Assembly: GCA_015060865.1 (NCBI GenBank)
Contig: SUXS01000001.1
Span: 62,001-126,000, forward strand
Source: Bacteroidales bacterium
GTDB lineage: Bacteria > Bacteroidota > Bacteroidia > Bacteroidales > Bacteroidaceae
DNA length: 64,000 nt
Reading direction: 5' to 3'
Positions 18,552 to 27,548 of the stretch are shown here, piece by piece. The notes beneath the pieces are model-generated. The model ran no database searches. It was not told the origin of the DNA and saw only the letters and a program-made list of their open reading frames with translations. Position numbers and translations under genes: made by a program. Each line of letters begins with the position of its first letter. Positions within the stretch are counted from its first letter, which is position 1.

Positions 18552-19404
18552 TTTGTTAGTTGCATTTTGTGGCTTATTGTTTCTGACATCATGCGGGGAG
18601 AAAAAACGTTTTGACGTAATTTCTTCTAAAAAGTTAGAAGCTATCCTATATGACTATCATTTGGCACAAGTCATGGTCAATGATCTCCCCACATCGGAAC
18701 GATACCAAAAAGACCTCTACTTCAACTATGTATATACCAAACACGGCATCACCGAGGCACAGATAGACACGTCATTGGTATATTATTCCCGGCATCCTAA
18801 AAGATTAGCAGAAATATACTCCAACCTTTCCGAAAGAATTGAGAACGAAATCAAACTACAAGAAAACGACGAGCCTATTCTAAATAAACATGAAGCAAGA
18901 GAAGTGGTAGGAGATTCGGCTAACCTCTGGTATGACAAGGCATTTGTAGAGCTGAGTCCTTCACCTTTCAGCAACAAATATAACTTTACCATTCCTACAG
19001 ACACCAACTTTTGGCTACACGATACCATTAGATGGCAAGGAAAAATCATCCTCATGCGTGATGTGACTGACTCCACTGAAAAATATGTTCATATCGACTT
19101 AAGAGTTAAATACATGAATGACTCCCTGTTAACTGCAGATACATTGCTTCACACATCGGGGGATTTCTCACTCCAAGTTGCCGATTCTATCGGATGGATG
19201 ATCAAGAGTATTAACGGTACAGCATATCTAAAATCCACTAATGCCTTTGACAGAGTGCTGCTTATCAATCCACAACTAATGAGATATCACAGCCTTTCAG
19301 AGTCGTTAGGCGCAAGTGATAGTACAAAAAAAGTTTTATCAGACAGCATCCAGCAGGAACTGGGTCTTAAGTTGCAATCGATGCAGCAAGCTGCTAAAAG
19401 ATAA
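18529..19404 (+). CDS. DUF4296 lipoprotein
   Basis: 291 residues. A hydrophobic start with lipobox LLFLTSC (cysteine about residue 22) marks a lipoprotein. The next part, with 'LEAILYDYHLAQVM' and 'YVYTKHGITEAQIDTSLVYYSRH', is the DUF4296 domain. The C-terminal 150 residues are beta-rich and unassigned. Function is unknown. The start inside lspA (23-base overlap) suggests coupled translation, an arrangement common in Bacteroidales. Confidence 0.85.
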   Translation: MRRMLRNSLLVAFCGLLFLTSCGEKKRFDVISSKKLEAILYDYHLAQVMVNDLPTSERYQKDLYFNYVYTKHGITEAQIDTSLVYYSRHPKRLAEIYSNLSERIENEIKLQENDEPILNKHEAREVVGDSANLWYDKAFVELSPSPFSNKYNFTIPTDTNFWLHDTIRWQGKIILMRDVTDSTEKYVHIDLRVKYMNDSLLTADTLLHTSGDFSLQVADSIGWMIKSINGTAYLKSTNAFDRVLLINPQLMRYHSLSESLGASDSTKKVLSDSIQQELGLKLQSMQQAAKR

Positions 19405-19408
19405 GGAA

Positions 19409-19711
19409 GTGGCAAGATATTACGCACACACATTGATATTACCCGACAACACCCACCTGGACAATTTCATTATTGAGGTAAGTCCACAAGGAGTGTTGTA
19501 TTACCCTTTCATGGGAGAAATACACTCCACGATATATATAGACAAGATTATATTATGTAGTTACAGAGCCGATCTGAATGACAAAACTATTGCTTTGAAC
19601 CAATTGGAATGGGCACTGGGGACAGCGTCAAACAAAGCAGAGCTCTATGTCTATACCCTAACTCCCTGCGCCTCATGTACTAGTGAACGCTATATCGCTA
19701 CTAAATTGTAG
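19409..19711 (+). CDS. small conserved hypothetical protein downstream of DUF4296
   Basis: 100 residues from GTG 19409 (VARYYAHTLILPDN), four bases after the DUF4296 stop. The frame is open further upstream, but that part lies inside the DUF4296 gene and is not expected to be coding. The start choice rests on spacing and on similar small proteins seen at this position in Bacteroidales. Mostly beta strands; a CASCT cysteine pair near the end. Function unknown. Its end is 7 bases from the convergent methylase gene. Confidence 0.6.
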   Translation: MARYYAHTLILPDNTHLDNFIIEVSPQGVLYYPFMGEIHSTIYIDKIILCSYRADLNDKTIALNQLEWALGTASNKAELYVYTLTPCASCTSERYIATKL

Positions 19712-19718
19712 AAAATTC

Positions 19719-20477
19719 TTATCTACGGCGAAATTCAGAGCAAGTAATAGCCGTGGCTATTGCTACATTGAGTGACTCAGAACCTGTACTCCCCTCCGGG
19801 TAACTTGGGATAAGCAGCTTTTGGGTGACATGCTTTGCCACTTGCCAACCAATGCCATTCCCTTCATTCCCCATGACAACAATACCATTGACCGATAACG
19901 ACTCCTTGTAAATATTTCCCCCTTCCAAAAAAGTCCCATAAATTGGTACCTCTGGAGTACGAGAGCGTACACTGCTCAGATACTGAGGCAAATCAACATA
20001 GTGTACGCGCACACGGGCTATAGCCCCCATAGTAGCTTGCACAGTCTTAGGGCTAAAAGCATCAGTAGTACCCACAGAGCATAATATATGCTTTATACCA
20101 AACCAATCTGCAATACGGATAATGGTACCTAGATTACCGGGATCTTGCACATCATCTAAAGCAATGCACAGTGTTTCCTGAGCAATATCAGTAGGAAGAA
20201 AAGGTGAAGGAAGTTCAAATACCGCAAGTACCTCTTGTGGAGTCTTCAGAAAACTCGCTTTACGCAATTCTTCATTGGTAACCTCAATGATTTCATCTGC
20301 CTGTAAAAACGGATGACCACCTAACCAATCAGCCGTAGCCACCAACATTCGACAAGTAAAGTATGGAAGCAAGTCTCCCACAACCTTCGGCCCTTCGGCC
20401 ACGAAAAGACTCTCTTCGCGACGTTTCTTCTTCAGTTCCAATGATTGTATCAGCTTTATTTTCGCTTTACTGAGCAT
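19719..20477 (-). CDS. SpoU/TrmH family RNA 2'-O-methyltransferase
   Basis: 252 residues. An N-terminal RNA-binding region (L30e-like, starting with KAKIKLIQSLELKK and 'FVAEGPKVV') precedes the SPOUT knot with motif 1 'DDVQDPGNLGTIIRIADWFG', motif 2 'VVMGNEGNGI' and motif 3 'PSYPEGSTGSESLNVAIATAI' (quoted in parts of up to 20). These bind S-adenosylmethionine. The target is probably 23S rRNA or tRNA ribose; the exact site cannot be assigned. Cytoplasmic. Convergent with the 19409 gene. Confidence 0.9.
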   Translation of the reverse strand: MLSKAKIKLIQSLELKKKRREESLFVAEGPKVVGDLLPYFTCRMLVATADWLGGHPFLQADEIIEVTNEELRKASFLKTPQEVLAVFELPSPFLPTDIAQETLCIALDDVQDPGNLGTIIRIADWFGIKHILCSVGTTDAFSPKTVQATMGAIARVRVHYVDLPQYLSSVRSRTPEVPIYGTFLEGGNIYKESLSVNGIVVMGNEGNGIGWQVAKHVTQKLLIPSYPEGSTGSESLNVAIATAITCSEFRRR

Positions 20478-20544
20478 TTCTTTCTTTTTAGCGTTAAGAT
20501 CGACTAGTCAACAAAACAATATAGAGTATCACAATATACAGAAC

Positions 20545-21471
20545 TTAAAGCTTTATGGCAAACTTCTTTAATCGTGTATCCAACATCTCTTCAGGAATGA
20601 TAGCTTTCACCGCATCGGCTACAGAGTTGATAAGACGTTCACGCACATAGTCCTGACGTATTACGAGTGATATCTCACGCACAGGAGTCGGAGCCGTGAG
20701 TTGGCGTACATGTTCTTGCTGCTTGTCGTGTAATAGAGGTAGATGCAACTCCGGTATAACGGTATATCCACCATTCTCATCCACAATTTTTATTAGAGTA
20801 TCAATACTACCAGCCTCATACACCGTCGAATAGGAAGACTTCGTCTGGCAGAAGTTAAAAACCTGATTTCTCATACAATGCCCCTCTTTCAAAACCCACA
20901 AGTGCTCGGTAGGCATCTCGTGAGCTGCAATTTCCTTTTTAATATATAAATCCTCAGCAGGAGAGACATAAGCAGCAAACTTTTCGTAGTAAAGTGGTAT
21001 TTCCAAGAAATCGACTTGTTCAAGCGGGGTTGCAAGGATAGCCATATCCAATTCAGCTTTACGCAACTGTTCTATAATAACAGCCGTACGCAGTTCAAAA
21101 GCGCGCAATTCAATCTGAGGAAACATCTTCTGCATCTGCTTGAACAGACGAGGCAATATATAGGGGGCTACAGTAGGTATCACACCTATGCGTATAGAGC
21201 CACTACTCTGTTCCTTTTCCGAACGAGTCAGTTCACGTAGCTGAGCTATATGATAAAGCACTAAATGCGCTTGATCGACAACCGCACGCCCACTCTCGGT
21301 AGGAGTGATGGGGTGAGTCTTACGATCGAAAAGAGTTAGTTCCAGTTCTTCCTCTAATTTTTGAACCAATGCACTCAATGTAGGTTGGCTCACGCCACAA
21401 GCTTCAGCAGCACGCTGAAAGTGACGATGCTTGTCAAGTGCGACAATATATTCCAGTTGTTGAATATTCAT
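20545..21471 (-). CDS. oxyR: hydrogen peroxide-sensing LysR-type regulator OxyR
   Basis: 308 residues. The winged-helix domain at 1-60 starts MNIQQLEYIVALDKHRHF; the effector domain follows. Cysteines C199 and C208 in EGHCMRNQVFNFC fall at the same numbers as the redox pair of E. coli OxyR, so disulfide switching by peroxide is well supported. In Bacteroides OxyR activates catalase, Dps and alkyl hydroperoxide reductase genes; none is adjacent here. A -7 element lies at 21510-21517 on the same strand. Confidence 0.95.
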   Translation of the reverse strand: MNIQQLEYIVALDKHRHFQRAAEACGVSQPTLSALVQKLEEELELTLFDRKTHPITPTESGRAVVDQAHLVLYHIAQLRELTRSEKEQSSGSIRIGVIPTVAPYILPRLFKQMQKMFPQIELRAFELRTAVIIEQLRKAELDMAILATPLEQVDFLEIPLYYEKFAAYVSPAEDLYIKKEIAAHEMPTEHLWVLKEGHCMRNQVFNFCQTKSSYSTVYEAGSIDTLIKIVDENGGYTVIPELHLPLLHDKQQEHVRQLTAPTPVREISLVIRQDYVRERLINSVADAVKAIIPEEMLDTRLKKFAIKL

Positions 21472-21780
21472 ATGCTTCGGAGAAACATTTAAAACTACGA
21501 TTACTATTGCAAAGATAATAATTGTTTTTGTGAATCATTCAACAATTAATACGAATCATAACTTTTAGTTATATTTTTCACTTACCATTAGAACATTCGT
21601 CTTATTTAATTCATCCATATACGAGCACATGGTTGAGTAGCACATGAAGCATACCAACAATGCCACCACTCTTCGTTCCCTATTCCCCGAGCGACTTTTC
21701 CCCAACCACCAGCAAGAATACCTGAATGTTTTCGCCAAATCATTTTTTTATATTATATTTGCCCTATAGAATATACTTTC
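21472..21780. promoter_or_regulatory. divergent control region between oxyR and glycosyltransferases
   Basis: 309 bases. Minus-strand -7 TATCTTTG at 21510-21517 serves oxyR; plus-strand -7 TATATTTG at 21754-21761 with T-rich bases about 20 upstream serves the glycosyltransferase pair. A 41-codon open frame (21644-21769) overlaps the second promoter and I do not call it. No operator palindrome stands out. Confidence 0.5.
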
Positions 21781-22749
21781 ATGAAGTTGAGTATTGTCAT
21801 ACCTGTCTATAACGTAGAGAAGCACCTCGTACGCTGCGTGCAATCTGTTGTCATGCAGGAACTGTCCGACTATGAAATTCTACTTATTGATGATGGTTCT
21901 ACCGACCAAAGCGGCACTTTATGCGACGAGCTGAAGAATAATAACGACAGCATCCGTGTCATCCATCAGAAGAACAGTGGTCTCAGCGCTGCACGTAACA
22001 CTGGCATTGCTGCGGCCACAGGCACCTACATAACCTTCGTGGATTCTGATGATGAACTTTGTAACAACACCTTTAAAGGGAACATAGAATATCTCATCAG
22101 CCACCCGGAAGTAGATATGCTGGAATATCCTGTAGAGGTACATGCATCCACCCCCAAGGCTTACCAACTGAGTTTCCCTAACGAAACGCAGACAACAGAT
22201 ATCTTTGCCGACTGGATACGGCGAGAGGGATATGCACACTGCTACGCATGGAACAAGATATATCGTAGCGAATTGTGGAGGGAAATACGTTTTCCTGTTG
22301 GTGCTTACTATGAGGATACAGCTGTGATGCCTGCCATCGTACGCCAATGCCGCAGCATACACTACTCAGGACAAGGATGCTACCGCTATATCATGCATCC
22401 ATGTAGCATCACCACCAGCTACCGTTATGAGAAACAACGGCAACTCTTCGAGAACAACCACCGGCTTTATCAAGAGATTAAGGACAATGACTCACTACGC
22501 ACCGAGGCTCTACGTCTATGGATATGCTGCCTAAACTTGCTGATTGACCTTGGACGTTGTACCGATACAGACAAGAACGATTACAGAGCCATCATTGAAG
22601 AGACCAGTAGGTGTCGTCCTTCCTATAAGGCACTACTTAAAGCCGCTCCCAACATGGCCACACGCGCCAAGCTACTTCCACTTCCACTCATCGGACTGAA
22701 AGCCTATTGTCACTCATACGCAAAATTTTCCCAACCATTGCAGCCATGA
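21781..22749 (+). CDS. family 2 glycosyltransferase
   Basis: 322 residues. The GT-A fold starts at once with SIVIPVYNVEKHL; the nucleotide-binding 'LLIDDGSTDQSG' is near 40 and the metal-binding FVDSDDE (DXD type) near 84. The C-terminal half holds a conserved AWNKIYR and tyrosine/histidine-rich segments found in LPS and capsule transferases. No membrane segment. It probably adds one sugar to a surface glycan; the sugar is unknown. Stop overlaps the start of the next transferase (ATGA at 22746), so the two are coupled. Confidence 0.88.
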   Translation: MKLSIVIPVYNVEKHLVRCVQSVVMQELSDYEILLIDDGSTDQSGTLCDELKNNNDSIRVIHQKNSGLSAARNTGIAAATGTYITFVDSDDELCNNTFKGNIEYLISHPEVDMLEYPVEVHASTPKAYQLSFPNETQTTDIFADWIRREGYAHCYAWNKIYRSELWREIRFPVGAYYEDTAVMPAIVRQCRSIHYSGQGCYRYIMHPCSITTSYRYEKQRQLFENNHRLYQEIKDNDSLRTEALRLWICCLNLLIDLGRCTDTDKNDYRAIIEETSRCRPSYKALLKAAPNMATRAKLLPLPLIGLKAYCHSYAKFSQPLQP

Positions 22750-23786
22750 TAAGTTTCATTGTTACTACCTACAACCTTGAAGATTGGTTGCTACGCAGGT
22801 GCCTTGAGAGTATCGTTACGCAAGGTTTCAGCCGTGACGCCTATGAGATAATTGTCGTAGATGACGAGAGCACCATCAGTCCGAAGAATCTCATTGATGA
22901 GTTTGCCGAAAGAGCCAACATCGTCCTCTACATCCAGAAACATGCACGCCAAGGAGCAGCACGCAACCTTGCACTGCAACATGCTAAGGGTAAATGGATA
23001 CAGTTCATCGACGGCGATGATTATCTGTTTCCAGGCATCCTCCCCCCCTTACTGAAGCTAGCTCAGGATAATGAATTAGACCTACTTACTTATGGTTTTC
23101 GCGAAGTAGCGGATGATTCGGAGATAGCTCTTACAGCCCCCCCAAAGAGAAATATTAGCAATACGCCCCCATTAGATGGTAATAATTGCCAACCGTCAAC
23201 TGTCAATTATCCATTAGATGTCACCTCTGGTGATACCTACATGCTTCATCACAATCTCTTCGGTAGCTGTTGCACCCTACTCTTCCGCCTCAGCCTCTGT
23301 GAAAGCGAATCTTTTGGAGCACCCTTGCGATTCACAGAAAACATCTACATTGAAGATGAGGAGTTTATCACCAAACTGGTATGGAGAGCACGACGCATGG
23401 CCTCAACAGATGCTATTGCATACGCTTATTACCAGCGGCACGGGTCTACCGTACATAATTGCAATCGAGAACATACCGACGAACTGTTCAGCAACTACTT
23501 TGTTGTGCTAAAACGCCTGATAGATTTCGAAAAAGAGATAGTCACCCAACCGCACGAAGGACTTACACGCAAGATTCGTTTCTTCGCCATCGACATACTG
23601 CGCCGCTCACTACGCGAGCCTGATTGGAAAGAACGATGGTATCAATCTGCCATGCAATTACTAGGTATGGACCTCTACCCTATTCCACCTGCCAACTACT
23701 CGTGGAAGTACCGCCTATTCAGAACCCTATCAACCTATTCTCCCGGAAGGCACATCTTACGGTGGGCTGAGTTAAAAAGGCTATAA
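22746..23786 (+). CDS. family 2 glycosyltransferase (second of a coupled pair)
   Basis: 346 residues from ATG 22746, chosen because it overlaps the preceding stop as ATGA and begins with the GT-A strand (MISFIVTTYNLEDWL). The nucleotide site 'EIIVVDDEST' is near residue 38 and the DXD-type FIDGDDY near 88. Odd: at about residues 142-158 a 42-base duplication/insert (23169-23220) adds 14 residues without breaking the frame. It probably extends the same glycan as its partner. No other glycan-locus genes lie nearby, so this is a two-gene unit such as is used for LPS core or glycoprotein glycans. Confidence 0.87.
   Translation: MISFIVTTYNLEDWLLRRCLESIVTQGFSRDAYEIIVVDDESTISPKNLIDEFAERANIVLYIQKHARQGAARNLALQHAKGKWIQFIDGDDYLFPGILPPLLKLAQDNELDLLTYGFREVADDSEIALTAPPKRNISNTPPLDGNNCQPSTVNYPLDVTSGDTYMLHHNLFGSCCTLLFRLSLCESESFGAPLRFTENIYIEDEEFITKLVWRARRMASTDAIAYAYYQRHGSTVHNCNREHTDELFSNYFVVLKRLIDFEKEIVTQPHEGLTRKIRFFAIDILRRSLREPDWKERWYQSAMQLLGMDLYPIPPANYSWKYRLFRTLSTYSPGRHILRWAELKRL
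23169..23220. repeat. micro-insertion with 10-bp direct repeats inside the glycosyltransferase
   Basis: CCATTAGATG at 23169-23178 is repeated at 23211-23220. The 32 bases between hold ATAATTG...CAATTAT ends and a CAACTGTCAATT core. The net gain is 42 bases, 14 codons. Confidence 0.7.
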
Positions 23787-23789
23787 CAG

Positions 23790-24422
23790 CTACAGCAAAG
23801 CCCATGTACAAATAAAATCCGAGAAACGTTGATAATGTACAACCGGATACAAAGAAGGGGGGCCATATATGATAGACGGGATATCCCCCCTATCAGAGTC
23901 CAACTTATAGGGCTGCAGTTGGAAAGCCTTCTTAAAGTCTGCCACTTCAGCAGTTCCCACCAACTTGAACAGCGTTTCTTTAGCCGACCAGTTAATGAGA
24001 TAATAAATCAGCGCATCTGACTCGGGAATATATGCAGCCTCATCATCCCTAGTAAAACGAGAAGCTACACGGCCTACCCTATCCCCCCATCGTTCGATAT
24101 CAATACCTACCACATTTTGCCTATGATAGGCCACTGCCACATAACCTGCAGTATGAGATATACTGATATGGTAATTCTCACTGGACAACACAGGCTTTCC
24201 GCTCGACAAATAAGTTATCACTTCATTCCTACCCAACAATTCGGCAAGCAGCACTCTGACTGCCAACCATTCAGTCCTTCTACCCTGATGTTTCAGTTGG
24301 GCATAAGCCTCATCATACAATCTATGAGGGAGCATAGCGAATAGTTGATCTGCCGATTCCTCCATACGCCAGATAGCCCAGCCACCTTCGTCACCCATGC
24401 TATGTCTACAAAGTACCGGCAT
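23790..24422 (-). CDS. 4'-phosphopantetheinyl transferase superfamily protein
   Basis: 210 residues, the size of Sfp-type single-chain enzymes. The two magnesium and CoA signature motifs are VGIDIE (D108, E110) and WSAKE (145-149), with 'ISISHT' before them. The enzyme moves phosphopantetheine from CoA to a serine of an acyl or peptidyl carrier protein. In Bacteroidales this type commonly serves fatty-acid or aryl-polyene-like synthesis in addition to AcpS. No carrier protein is adjacent. It converges on the glycosyltransferase pair with 3 bases between the genes. Confidence 0.88.
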   Translation of the reverse strand: MPVLCRHSMGDEGGWAIWRMEESADQLFAMLPHRLYDEAYAQLKHQGRRTEWLAVRVLLAELLGRNEVITYLSSGKPVLSSENYHISISHTAGYVAVAYHRQNVVGIDIERWGDRVGRVASRFTRDDEAAYIPESDALIYYLINWSAKETLFKLVGTAEVADFKKAFQLQPYKLDSDRGDIPSIIYGPPSLYPVVHYQRFSDFICTWALL

Positions 24423-24461
24423 GACTAGAATAAGAGAACTTGAACAATAGGGCCTACTACA

Positions 24462-25970
24462 CTACAATTTTATGTTCTCCTTACGTGGACGAGACTCATT
24501 CTGCAAACGGTCAAGTGCAGTAACCACGTAAGTATATTTCACCTTACCACCCTGATATACCAACGGGAAGAATGGCTGCTTTGTAAATCCCACAATATGC
24601 GTTGCATCATCCAAATCAATCTTCTCACCCGGACCAAAGCGATATACCACATACTTGACAGGACGATCCATCTCTGTTTTATATTTGGGTGGTGTCCAAC
24701 ATAGTACCGGGCCATCATCAGTCCATATCACCCCCAATCGCTTTACTCGCTTTGGAGACTTATTGTCAATAAACGGATAGCAAGGTTGCAATGACAGCCA
24801 TCTATGATATTCCGTTTCGAGAGCCGTTGCATAACCTTCAAGATTCTCTGCGACCGCACTTGCTGGCCATTGACAACTGCCACCTATACTCTGAAAACTA
24901 CGCTGCAAATCCATCTTACGAGCCTGTTGATTGCACGAGGGGTCCTCCAAGTCCAGTGCTTTGACTGTGCGAACAACATCCTGTCCGATAAAGAGCGGAC
25001 GTCCGTCGGCATACTTTGCCCACCACTCAACTAAAGTCGCATAGTCGGCAGCTTTATGTCCAATTTCCCAATACAATTGAGGTATGCAATAATCTACCCA
25101 TCCCTTATCAATCCACAAGAGGATATCCGCATACAGATCATCATAATTTTGCAATCCATTGGTAAGACTTCCCGTTGGAGAATTGCGTTGATTCCGATAT
25201 ATACCAAATGGTGAAATGCCAAATTTCACCCAAGGCTTTACTGAACGTATGGTATGGAATAATTGCTCAATAAGTAGGTTCACATTATCGCGTCGCCAAT
25301 CATTCTTGTCGGTAAATCCTCTTGGATCGGCCTGAAATGAGTGTTCATCATCAAATTCAAGTCCGCCAACTGGATAGGGATAAAAATAGTCATCAATATG
25401 CAGTCCATCAATATCATAGCGTTTCACTATATCTGTAACGATATTGCATATATAATCGCGGTTTTCCTTTAGCGCCGGATTGAAGATTAGCATACCATCA
25501 TACCATACAAAACGTTCCGGATAGCTTTTATACGGATGCTTCAAGCCCAATTCTGTGGTACCTTTTGTCTTTGCGCGATACGGATTGATCCACGCATGTA
25601 TCTCCATACCACGGCGATGGCACTGCTCAACCATAAATTGCAGAGGATCCCAATAAGGTTCTGGGGGAACTCCCTGTACACCTGTAAGATAACGGCTCCA
25701 CGGCTCATAAAAGGAAGCATATAAGGCATCGGCCTCCGGACGCACCTGAAATATCACAGCATTTATTCCAGCTCTTGACAACGCATCAAGTTGAGAGATC
25801 AGTGTCGCCTGCATCTGGGCGGGTGACATCCCTATAAACTGTCCGTTAACAGCTTGGATCCATGCACCTCTAAACTCACGTTTAGGGTATTCATTAGCCC
25901 TTATACCGCCCACAAATCCTAAAACAAAAAAGAAAAAAAAGAAGAAATAACGAGGCCTCATCTTGTACAT
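24462..25970 (-). CDS. GHL10 family glycoside hydrolase-like protein (DUF187), secreted
   Basis: About 502 residues from MYKMRPRYFF. I reject the longer frame to 26117 because its first 49 residues are unlike a protein start and run through the terminator at 26085-26121. A signal peptide (long phenylalanine run, then LGFVGGIRANE) precedes the catalytic barrel from REFRGAWIQAVNGQ (about 30) to 370; conserved 'GLHIDDYFYP' and FGISPFGIY are present. A fibronectin-like domain with PVKYVVYRFG closes the protein. Relatives act on peptidoglycan or glycans (one is a lytic enzyme on denuded peptidoglycan); the activity here is inferred only. Confidence 0.88.
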   Translation of the reverse strand: MYKMRPRYFFFFFFFVLGFVGGIRANEYPKREFRGAWIQAVNGQFIGMSPAQMQATLISQLDALSRAGINAVIFQVRPEADALYASFYEPWSRYLTGVQGVPPEPYWDPLQFMVEQCHRRGMEIHAWINPYRAKTKGTTELGLKHPYKSYPERFVWYDGMLIFNPALKENRDYICNIVTDIVKRYDIDGLHIDDYFYPYPVGGLEFDDEHSFQADPRGFTDKNDWRRDNVNLLIEQLFHTIRSVKPWVKFGISPFGIYRNQRNSPTGSLTNGLQNYDDLYADILLWIDKGWVDYCIPQLYWEIGHKAADYATLVEWWAKYADGRPLFIGQDVVRTVKALDLEDPSCNQQARKMDLQRSFQSIGGSCQWPASAVAENLEGYATALETEYHRWLSLQPCYPFIDNKSPKRVKRLGVIWTDDGPVLCWTPPKYKTEMDRPVKYVVYRFGPGEKIDLDDATHIVGFTKQPFFPLVYQGGKVKYTYVVTALDRLQNESRPRKENIKL

Positions 25971-26084
25971 ATTATAAACAGGTGTAAAGATACGCAAAAT
26001 AGCCTTATCTAACAAAAAAACAGGTGATTTTCTCCGATTCCACCGTCCAGCAAGCAACATATTCCTAGCCATCCTTTCTGCAAA

Positions 26085-26121
26085 GAAAAAAGGTTGTGTC
26101 TCTGTTTTGAGGCACAACCTT
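26085..26121 (-). terminator. terminator of the 1010-aa lipoprotein / DUF5723 operon
   Basis: A 13-bp stem with one wobble (AAGGTTGTGCCTC/GAGACACAACCTT on the minus strand) with loop AAAACA is followed by a T-run (complement of 26085-26090). It ends 26 bases after the DUF5723 stop. Confidence 0.8.
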
Positions 26122-26146
26122 ATACGACTTCATCTCGCTGCGACTA

Positions 26147-27520
26147 TCATTTTACTTTCTTACCCAATGGGATATTCACACCCAAAGTGATATTTGTGTT
26201 CATCTCGTTAATCGGTATGAATTGCGGATTCACCTTTGTCACCATGTAGTCACTTCCCACAAAGAACGAGAAGCCAGCTGGATGGAAATTAAACATCCAC
26301 CCCAATGATGTGCCGAATGTAGAAAAGCTTACATTTGTCGACGCCTCAAGCCAACCTAGAGGTGATATATTCAGATATCCGCGCACATCATTCCAACCGG
26401 TATATTTACTGAAGCGCTGACCATAAAGCAGGCCGACACTAAGAGACTGATAGAAAGGCATTTCATACTCTACACCAAGATACATTGTAGCACCAAGCCA
26501 GGTCTTTTCCTCTTGCATGTCATCTACTTGAAACTCCAACATTTCCTCAGCACTCGACATAATCTCATCTAGTTGCTCTTCAACCTGCTCACCGACATTC
26601 TCCATATCAATCTCCTCCAGTCCTGTATATTCAAGCTTTACAGACTCCGTATTCCCCTTAATCATACTCCATTTGATATATCCTACATCGGTCACCGAGG
26701 CCGAAAGTTTCAGTCCAGGAACAAGATTCTTCATATCATAGGTAGCACCCAAATCCACGGCAAAGCCTGAAGCCGAAGGCGTGAAGGAGGTCATTTCCAT
26801 GTTTTCCATATCAAATTCATCACCCTCAGCCAGTTTCATCTCCATAAAAGTTGCCAGACGTGCCTGAGCATGAGCCTCCACCATCCATCTCTCTTCGCTG
26901 GTCTCCAGCGTAAACTTGTCCATGAGGACATCAGCATACGCCAATCCCATAAGATACTTCAGATTTACACCTACCCGTAAGCCATCAATAATTTCCCTTG
27001 AATGGCCTAAAGTGACAGCCATATAGCTCATGAGATTCATATTGATACCCGAGAACGAATAGGGTTCTGTTTTAAATCCTGTCTTAGCAAACTTAAAGAT
27101 ATCCTTAGGGATGCCAATTGACGTCTGACCATGAAAAGCGACATTAAAGGTTGTATAACCTCCAAAGGCTCTTATGCCCAAAGCGGCCAATGTCATATCC
27201 ATATCTATCCCCATACGTGCAGTAGAGGGCATAGCGTTTAAGAACTGGTCAGGCGTCACATTTCCACTCATAAAAGTAGCCAATCTACCATTAGGTTGCG
27301 GAAAGAGGAAGTTTGAGAGTCCCACATTGCTATTAGCCCCTACCATCAGATTTCCCAAGAGAGGGAAACTCACGAAACTACGCTCGCCAGCCATTGCCGG
27401 ATTGAGTTGCGAGTTATGGAAAGCACCTTCCAAGAAATAGGAAGACTTGGCCGTTTGTGCAGCAACACCAAGCGAGCATGCTGCAAACAATGATAATGCT
27501 ATATATCTTATTACTTTCAT
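26147..27520 (-). CDS. DUF5723 outer-membrane barrel-like protein
   Basis: 457 residues. A signal peptide ends LGVAAQ. The beta-rich body begins with SSYFLEGAFHNSQLNPAMA and carries 'NLMVGANSNVGLSNFLFP', features of the DUF5723 family, which is distantly like PorV/FadL-type barrels. A 26,520-26,640 segment encodes a glutamate-rich insert (EEIDMENVGEQVEEQLDEIM), probably an extracellular loop. Function is unknown. It follows the 1010-aa lipoprotein after 28 bases and shares its terminator, so the two probably form one outer-membrane assembly. Confidence 0.8.
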   Translation of the reverse strand: MKVIRYIALSLFAACSLGVAAQTAKSSYFLEGAFHNSQLNPAMAGERSFVSFPLLGNLMVGANSNVGLSNFLFPQPNGRLATFMSGNVTPDQFLNAMPSTARMGIDMDMTLAALGIRAFGGYTTFNVAFHGQTSIGIPKDIFKFAKTGFKTEPYSFSGINMNLMSYMAVTLGHSREIIDGLRVGVNLKYLMGLAYADVLMDKFTLETSEERWMVEAHAQARLATFMEMKLAEGDEFDMENMEMTSFTPSASGFAVDLGATYDMKNLVPGLKLSASVTDVGYIKWSMIKGNTESVKLEYTGLEEIDMENVGEQVEEQLDEIMSSAEEMLEFQVDDMQEEKTWLGATMYLGVEYEMPFYQSLSVGLLYGQRFSKYTGWNDVRGYLNISPLGWLEASTNVSFSTFGTSLGWMFNFHPAGFSFFVGSDYMVTKVNPQFIPINEMNTNITLGVNIPLGKKVK

Positions 27521-27548
27521 TTTCTGTTCTGTTTAATATGAAATTCTA

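Noticed and set aside
21644-21769. 41-codon ORF upstream of the glycosyltransferase pair
   Set aside because: It overlaps the likely promoter at 21754-21761, has no recognisable features and is within chance length.
25971-26117. Extended N-terminus of the GHL10 protein
   Set aside because: It would place 49 residues before a good signal peptide and read through the terminator stem at 26085-26121.
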